From positions 141,447,251 to 141,511,250 of the forward strand of contig CM068827.1 in assembly GCA_028554795.2 (NCBI GenBank): 64,000 nt of DNA, read 5' to 3'. This stretch comes from Sinohyriopsis cumingii (Eukaryota > Mollusca > Bivalvia > Unionida > Unionidae). Below, piece by piece: positions 57,301 through 64,000 of this stretch. Each line of letters begins with the position of its first letter. Positions within the stretch are counted from its first letter, which is position 1. The notes under the pieces are model-generated. The model had not been told where the DNA came from. It made no database searches and saw nothing but the letters and a program-made list of their open reading frames with translations. The position numbers were made by a program, and so were the translations under genes.

Positions 57301-60300
57301 TTATTTTTTCTTTTGCTTAATGGACCCATCATTTTCATATCTAGACCACTTTTTATTCCAAATCCTCTTTTTATCCTACTTTTTGCAAGGTTCACCTGTC
57401 TGTGTGAAGTTCAGACTGGTCTGTCTTTGATCTGAGGTCTACAATCCGGACACAAAGTCGGATTCCGACAGCAGGTGAAGTTTTGGCGGGAAAAAATCAG
57501 GTCCAAAAAAAGTTTGATTTTCCCTCTGTATACTGTAGTAGGATTAGAAAGTCCAGATTATTTAGTATCATTGTAGAGCTACATCTGTCTACTGTTTTAT
57601 AATATCACCCACTTACAGAGCTTGGAAGTAGGGTACTACCTCCTGACATGTAAACAAGGTGACAGGTGTTAATAAGTTAAGGTTTCTAATTATAACATTA
57701 TCAGTCTTGTGGAGTTTTGCCAAAGATAAAGAAATAATGCAAATGGTTGAATTGACTATGCATTTAAAGAAGAATGATAAATATTAAAAGGGATTTTCAA
57801 GACTTCGGCACTACAAGTGTGGTTAGTTACATGTACCTTAGTCTGGTGTATGGTCCCAAGGATGACCTAAACAATAAAATTTCAGGAGCCCTGTCCTGAG
57901 AAATTGGGAATTTTTTGTCATGAAATGAGTATCTTTGGGAATTTTGAACACATATGCTTGCAACCTTCTAAACCCTGTCACTCATAGTTTGTGGTGCAAT
58001 CTTTTACTACGTCCCTTTATAACAAATAAATCAACATAATTTTATAAACCACAATTACCAGTAATTATTTTTTTATAAATATTTTTTTATAGAAAAGATG
58101 CCTTTTAAATAGCAGCTGAAGTAGATGTCATTGTTGTTGTGTTTTTGGTATTTAAGATAACTGTTTTTTATAACAAGTCCATAAGACTTTTTTAAATCTG
58201 TTTATTTATGTAACACTATAAATTAAGGCTGAATTATAATTCTGTTTTTACTTATAGGTGTCATAGGAGTAAATGTGCCCAATGATCATATAACACCATT
58301 ACTTAGTTACACACCGAATTAAAATACTGTGTTTTAAAGGATAAGAACGTTATAACATATTTACCAAGGAGATATGTGTCAACAAATGACAATACTGAAT
58401 ATTTTTAAAACCATATTCCAATTTCAAGGCTGAAATAAGATGTCATAAGAGAAGTAAAATTAGAAGTACATGTAGTTGAAAAGTTATTTAGTCTTTCATG
58501 CTAGACAATGCCTGCCTTTGCAGACGAATCCCTGGCCATGTGTTGAATATAAGTAATCCAAAGCACAAAATGTGTGTATCAACCATAACCAATATGAACT
58601 GTCAACAATCAAAATAGCTAGTCAACAACAAATTAATTATGGAATGAATACATATCTTTTATGATGAAAATGGGGAACAGTCTGCTCTATTGTAAGTGTT
58701 CTGAAAATGCATGCATGTATGGTTGAAAATCTCAATACTTACAGGGTCAATAGTAGGGGAAGAATCAGGTGAAATAGTCATCAGAGAATCTATCATTTCA
58801 CCCAATAAGGCTCAAACTGCCAAAGTTCACTTTGCATTGCACTGATTTCATGACATTACTCCCACCCCATTTTGCTTCAATACAATGCATTAGTAAAGTA
58901 TAACCCTGACTTTTGTGTCAGTTTACCCTTAAAGAAGATGGCAGAAAGTTACAAAATGAAGTCCTTTCTCCTGAAGTTAATTTTGATGGTAATTTTATGT
59001 TCATATATACCAGAATTACACTACTATGAGATTCCCACCAAATATTCACACTAAAGCCTTGAAAAACCAATGAAAATCTTTAGTTTGTGCTGCCCATTCT
59101 GAAGCAAATTATGACTTACTGGGCATATTCATGTCCATTACTCATAACATTAATCATTTGTCCGAAAATTCATCATATATACAGATAAAAATGGGAACTT
59201 CTGTTGTGGATGATATTGTTTATTTTCCACTGTAGACTATTTGCCAATTTAAGTTATACAACTAAGATGAAACAATATAATAAATGTAATATTTTTTATA
59301 ACTCTTAGCCAGCTGACATGAAAAAACATAGGTCCTTTATTCTATTCTGAACATTCTACACCCACTTCTCCCTTGTTTTGCCAATTTTCTTTATTCTGGC
59401 TGGAAATAATTTTATCCAGATTTTAGGGCCAAGTTTGGACCCTGACTTTGTATGAGTGGCAAGTTTCAGGATGATAAGATGGCTTTTGGAAAGGAAAAAG
59501 ATAACCTTACGGCTACCATCTAGTAACACATATAACATGTATGAAAGAATGAAGGCAAAGTTTTGGCCAGCAGGATTAACTTTCGATAGGGATATTTCAA
59601 AATAAATAATCAAGGGTCTCCAGTGAAATCTGCTGTCACTAGGCAACCTTATTTAATATAAAGGCCAAATCATTCCCTGGTCCAGGGAGCATACAATGCT
59701 ATCTGCATTATCTGTAGGTTTAAGAAAATTAGTAGCCAGACTAAAAACTATTTTTTTCTTAAAAACAGACACTTTTAAGCAGTATTGTTTACAAAGGATT
59801 ATAAAAAGTCAGTGGTACTCATCTCTGTTCTTGCACTGTGGCTGTTCATGCAGAGTTGTTGAAAACAATCTCCACTTTGCCTATAGACTCTCAGAAGCGA
59901 TCATGGTTACAAAGAAATAAAGTTTAGCGGTGTTTGTCTGGGTTCTTTATGCGGTTATTCATGTCAAACTGCTTAATGTGCTGCTCATCACTGTACATTT
60001 AAATGATAAAAATGATCTGTGCATGATGATTCAAATCTCCATGAACACAGAGTTATTTTGTTCTAAGACTAAGGCTTGTTTTTATTAACTGAATCAGGCC
60101 TGTGTTTGGCCCAAGAGGATCCACCCATCCCACTTAAAGACCCTGACATTTTTTTCCTGGTCAGGCAGATTAACTGACATATTTAAGCTTTTGTACAATA
60201 TTAGTGAAAACATTACCTGAAGTTCATTAAAAAGCTGTTTATGTCCATCCACATCTGGGACACAACAAATCTGTTTGCATCTTTTACAGCAGTAGAAAAG

Positions 60301-62636
60301 GCACACAAAGAAATGAAGGATTAGGTACAATGCAAGAACAAAGTAGGTCCAGTTGGTCAAAAAGGAACCCCAGGAAAATTGGGTATTGCTGTTTGGAAAG
60401 TAGATGACAGGAGCATCTGCTGCAGTAGAAATTAACCAAAAGCTAACATATATTGCCACAAGGAATCTGTAGGCCAGATATACTCCAACTGGTATTCGCC
60501 ACTGAAACAGAAATAATGTCATATAAACCACTCATATTGCAGCAATTAACTGTCAGAATTACCAACTACAGTACAGTCCTCCCGTGGTTTGAAAAAGAAT
60601 TTGGCTGTTTAAGGGAGATAACTGTTTAAGAGCACAATATGTAAGCAATAACTACTGGGAAAGTTAAAGACTGAAAAATGAGCGGTGACTAGTGGCTATT
60701 AAGACAGGTGACCATTTTCACTAATTCCTTGCATAACACATGTCTATCTGCTAACATATCCATGTCTGGTGTGGCTGTGACATAAACCAGCAAATTGAAC
60801 TACTCATTCTATTTATATCTGAAAGAAACAGAATCTACCAGCATGTTATACAAAAGAAGATTCAAAACTAAGGGTAACCATGACAGCTCATGCTTGTAAT
60901 CCAAGGGATGTGGGTTCAATACCCACCCAGGCCATCATGCAATGGCTGCCTCTTTGTGTCCTTGAGAAATAATCTTAGTTTTTTTCATTCCTCTGCATTA
61001 TATTGCCAATAATGAATTCTGAATGCCATTAAAAACCAATCAACTGATCAGTTTGTTCACAGATGATCATGCAGCTAACATAAATGGTACATCATAGAGC
61101 TGAAATGAATACCTAATTTTCATATGATTTTCTCACAATCAAAATCACACATGCATGTGGCCAATTTAATTAAATTTGGGTAGGTCTATTGCAGGTATCT
61201 GGAATTTGTCATACTAATCTATGCATGACGTATCCAACAGGGCTAACTCACTGCCCATGTTGGACATATGAATATTCTGTTTAGCTGAAATAAACTCATA
61301 TTCTCATATTCATATTTGATGAACAATGGGTGCATGTGAAACCCATACATTGTTAAAGACTCGTTTTTACACAAAACATAGACTGCAACAGGCATGAAAT
61401 CGCCTTGCAGCCTCTATAAACAGTATGATGTAACCTACATTGGGGCCTGGTACCTGCTAACTATTTCCCTGCCTCAACCAAATTTAGGAGTACACCATTT
61501 AGTTTCATGAGAAAAATCAAAACATTCCCATGAAACAGTAAAGTCAATCTCAGAAAGTCACAGGAAAGAAAAAGTGAAATAATTTCTGTACCAAACGGAA
61601 TATATGAGAAGGACCCTTTACCGTAACAGCAAAATCTCACGGCAAAAACTTAAATGATTCTGTTCCAAAGTCATGTTGACTAGCCCATGTGAATCTTATT
61701 GATACAAAGCTGACATCTGCTTTACTGATTTTAACGAAAATAAAGAAATGGACAGCATCAGATCTGAATTAGATTTGTAATTAAATAGCTATCTAATGAC
61801 TTCAAAATGCAAAATAGACCAAATGTAGAAATATGTTAGAGTTAACTTTCTAGAGATGGTAATGGTTAGTGATACTGAATGAGTGACTAACAATAGTTCC
61901 TATATTTTTCAGTGGTCTGGCTGACAGATGTGTAAACGCTTTGTTGCCTTTTGATATGACCCGTATTGTATACCATATTATTCAGACTGCTGCATTACAC
62001 ATTATCTATTTAAGATATCATGAATGTTACTGGTAATGTTGTGATTAATATGACTATTTATAATGTTGACATTATAATTACTTTGTGAGTAAGAGTTTGA
62101 TAACCAGACAATTTAGCAGGTTGTTTCCTTGTTTACATTTCACTTTGTTTCTTTCTTCTACAAAATGCTGCACTGTATAAACAAACAAATAATTGAATAC
62201 CAATTTTTTTATTTTAATATCTTCATAAAATATTTTAATACCAATTTTTTAAAATTTTAATATTTGCATAAAAGTATTCAAATCACACGTTTAGATATTC
62301 ATATCAGCACAAGTGGAGGATAACTTTATCCATGACAGCAGGTTTAACAAAGGGTATTTCTTCACATATTATAATGCATTTACATGAGGAAAAAATGATT
62401 AATCTGCACGTAGTAAATCTGACAGACATTAGCTGAACTACTTTTCATAATTCTATGTAAACATGTGTAGCCCAAGTTTTTGGTGTATAGGAGATATATG
62501 TTGGCTTGAGTCACCAATATAAATATAATTATTTTCATTCAACCTGAGAATATGCAAATCTTGCTGGGTGTACATCTCCACAGCCAAAGTTCTTTAGCCG
62601 CAACTCTGATCTAACATAACTGCAAAACTGGCTCAT
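53818..62636 (-). CDS. Rolling stone-like multipass membrane protein, whole gene span, three coding exons
   Basis: Joined exons give 927 nt, or 308 residues plus stop, with both junctions in phase 0 and GT...AG introns. About six membrane spans are visible: residues 36-57, 80-101, 168-191, 206-224, 228-249 and 268-293. Family hallmarks include SQW-x-(I/L)-P near the N-terminus, FLTNWTYFVLALYLILHFFV, VFFIFLWPQMG, Y-P-F-L-Y-G and YPKILDWNQP. The founding member, Drosophila Rost, is a membrane protein needed for myoblast fusion; whether that role holds here is unknown. The length is normal for the family. The start MSQFCSYVRSEL fits the family N-terminus. Confidence 0.9.
54367..60216 (-). other. 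Rolling stone-like gene intron 2
   Basis: 5.85 kb GT...AG intron. It carries the MITE copy at 57101-57680 and an AAGGGAGGTAA motif near 55018. The remainder (54367-57100 and 57681-60216) is AT-rich with chance frames only. Confidence 0.8.
57101..57680 (-). mobile_element. TTAA-flanked MITE (piggyBac-type), copy 2, inverted
   Basis: It runs from TTAACTCATTAACCCCTGGAGG-like sequence to GTTAATAAGTTAA and matches the reverse complement of 50197-50809 along its whole length, with many substitutions and small indels. Both ends keep TTAA. It sits inside an intron on the gene's minus strand orientation. Confidence 0.75.
60217..60501 (-). CDS. Rolling stone-like gene coding exon 2
   Basis: Residues 32-126, 285 nt, phase 0 both sides. 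Acceptor TTTCTGTTTCAG|TGGCGA, donor CTTCAG|GTAATG. Contains membrane spans 1 and 2, and after span 2 a Cys-rich segment (CCKRCKQICC) likely in the cytosol near the membrane. Confidence 0.92.
60502..62543 (-). other. Rolling stone-like gene intron 1
   Basis: 2.0 kb GT...AG intron. It holds a tRNA-like segment at 60865-60945; otherwise nothing recognised. Confidence 0.8.
60865..60945 (+). repeat. tRNA-derived SINE-like segment
   Basis: TAACCATGACAGCTCATGCT precedes GTGGGTTCAATACCCACCC, a B box in a perfect GTGGGT/ACCCAC stem. It looks like the T arm of a tRNA-headed repeat. A normal acceptor stem is missing. Confidence 0.4.
62544..62636 (-). CDS. Rolling stone-like gene coding exon 1
   Basis: Residues 1-31 (MSQFCSYVRSELRLKNFGCG, then DVHPARFAYSQ). 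Donor TCTCAG|GTTGAA, a weaker donor than the others. The ATG lies two bases after a good acceptor (TTTATTTTCAG|AAATG), so an upstream noncoding exon probably exists to the right, possibly in 62700-64000. Confidence 0.8.
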
Positions 62637-62638
62637 TT

Positions 62639-64000
62639 CTGAAAATAAAGGGAGACTATATTGTAAAGTAAAATGTCAATTTGAGCAATTATCATGAAAG
62701 GTAGAACTTTAAGAAAAAACATTCTTAATGTCCAATCCTCTTGTTGAATGTATATTATAGCAAGAGACCACTTTGGCTTGACAAAAAGGAAATAATTCTT
62801 AAGCTTACAGAAATATTGTATTAGGCTTGGTGAAGATTTAATTACATTTGAGTTTTGTTTGCCAGTTACATTAGATATGCATAATGTACTAATAACATCA
62901 TAATAGAACCAATAAAGTGTTACTGGGTGTAATTCAGCATCGTGTGCTTGTGATGAGCTCAACAAAATGACATGGAAATGCAAAAGACCTCTTTGTGGAG
63001 ATAATCTCTTCTTCCAGGACTTTCTTTTTCCTCTCATGGATTTATGTTTTGTACAGTTTTTTTATTTTCAGTTCTCTAAGTACTGGACTAACAATTCTGG
63101 GATAAATATGACTGTAGACTATTCTCAGAATCCTATTGATACATGCAACTCAATCTAACTGTTCTACCCTCCAGACTAAATTTTCTTGATGGGGAATTTA
63201 GCTGGATTTCCAAAGCAACAATAAATGTTCTTTCTTGGGCAGTTTAATACCAAAGTATTTTTCTAAGTGTAAAACCTTGGAATTCTTCATAAAAATATCA
63301 CATCAGTGCAGATCATGATGAAGAAACTTAATTTGTTTACGGAGTTCAATAGCTGCCTCAAACAATATGCCTCTCTTAAATTAAGAAACAAAACAAAAAG
63401 TGTGTATTATACATGTTTAAAGAAATTGCTTTGTGGATTACTCGTGCTGATGCAACTTGTATTGGCTAAAATTAGGTACAACACAAGTAGATCATTTAGT
63501 ATCAAGGCAATTAGAGCAAAATACCTTTCTCAAGAATGCACCATGCTAGCTACCTAGGCTGATACAAGGGTAGGATTCTAACTCACACCCTATCAGCTGT
63601 GAGTCTGGCATGTTAACCAGAAAGCCATCATGGCTCCTTGTATGTTTTCAGTATAGGTCTGGTTTTGAATCTGTGTATCTTCTGACAGCCTGTATCATAG
63701 CTGGAATTATCTAACTGCTTTGAAATCTAATTTTTCCTGGTGACTGCTACCATAAACTTCCAACAAAGATTTGAGCATTTTATAAACTTTTTCAGTAAAA
63801 TCAATACAAGGATCAAAACTTTCGATATTCATGGAATATTACAGAACAAATTTATGTGTATACCAAAAGAAAATAAAACATACTATTTTACTCCATCCCA
63901 ACCATCCTTGCAAACTGTCAGTTAGCCATGCAGATGATCAAAACTTTCAGTGGGATTTTTAAAATGGATGTTCAGGGCCAAATTTATACAAATCTGAAGA
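62639..64000. other. Upstream flank of the rolling stone-like gene
   Basis: No coding exon recognised. A 5' noncoding exon and promoter of the gene may lie here or beyond the window. Open frames at 62633-63037 and 63306-63557 show no domain. Confidence 0.5.
63560..63640 (-). repeat. tRNA-like segment, minus strand
   Basis: The reverse complement GGAGCCATGATGGCTTTCTGGTTAACATGCC... has an A-box-like TGGCTTTCTGG and a B-box-like GAGTTAGAATCCTACC at tRNA spacing. Probably a decayed SINE head. Confidence 0.4.

Noticed and set aside
62633-63037. A 134-codon minus-strand gene upstream of the rolling stone start
   Set aside because: It overlaps the acceptor of the first coding exon in a different frame and has no recognisable domain.

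Overview
This window is animal nuclear DNA, most likely from a mollusc and perhaps a bivalve. The evidence is intron-rich genes with GT/AG splice sites, a 26 kb gene desert full of SINEs, MITEs, minisatellites and long microsatellites, the recurring motifs TACATGTA and AAGGGAGGTAA, and a tRNA-headed SINE of a type I associate with bivalve genomes. The species call is inference. Two complete protein-coding genes can be built exon by exon, both on the minus strand.

Gene 1 (27609 down to 5531) is a BTB-BACK-kelch protein of 901 residues in ten coding exons. All nine introns keep phase with GT...AG ends. It is probably a Cullin-3 substrate adaptor. It has an unusually long N-terminal region before the BTB domain and a long linker between BACK and the kelch propeller. 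Three CRE-like sites lie about 100-150 bp upstream of its start codon. Its 8.8 kb first intron holds a decayed Polinton/Maverick (adintovirus-like) block at about 19470-21576: integrase C-terminus, a virion-protein-like frame, a His/Cys-rich frame, a basic frame and an adenain-like protease that has lost its usual His-Trp. An unrecognised Thr-rich relic follows. Intron 6 carries an LTR-like segment, an (AT)n tract, a 37-bp-arm foldback and a 33-bp minisatellite.

Gene 2 (62636 down to 53818) is a rolling stone-like multipass membrane protein of 308 residues in three coding exons. A TTAA-flanked MITE copy sits in its second intron. An inverted copy of the same MITE lies 3' of the gene at 50197-50809.

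The left edge (about 1-3110) is a frameshifted minus-strand coding relic that I cannot name. The desert between the genes (about 27.8-53.7 kb) holds a 51-bp minisatellite, a decayed SGNH plus zinc-knuckle transposon ORF (about 30.9-32.0 kb), two hAT-like MITEs, several copies of one SINE family including a copy with a different tail, a roughly 600 bp dispersed repeat present twice, and a degenerate array of about ten units at 46.9-48.2 kb. No canonical tRNA, rRNA, CRISPR array or prokaryotic operon was seen. The two genes share no evident pathway.
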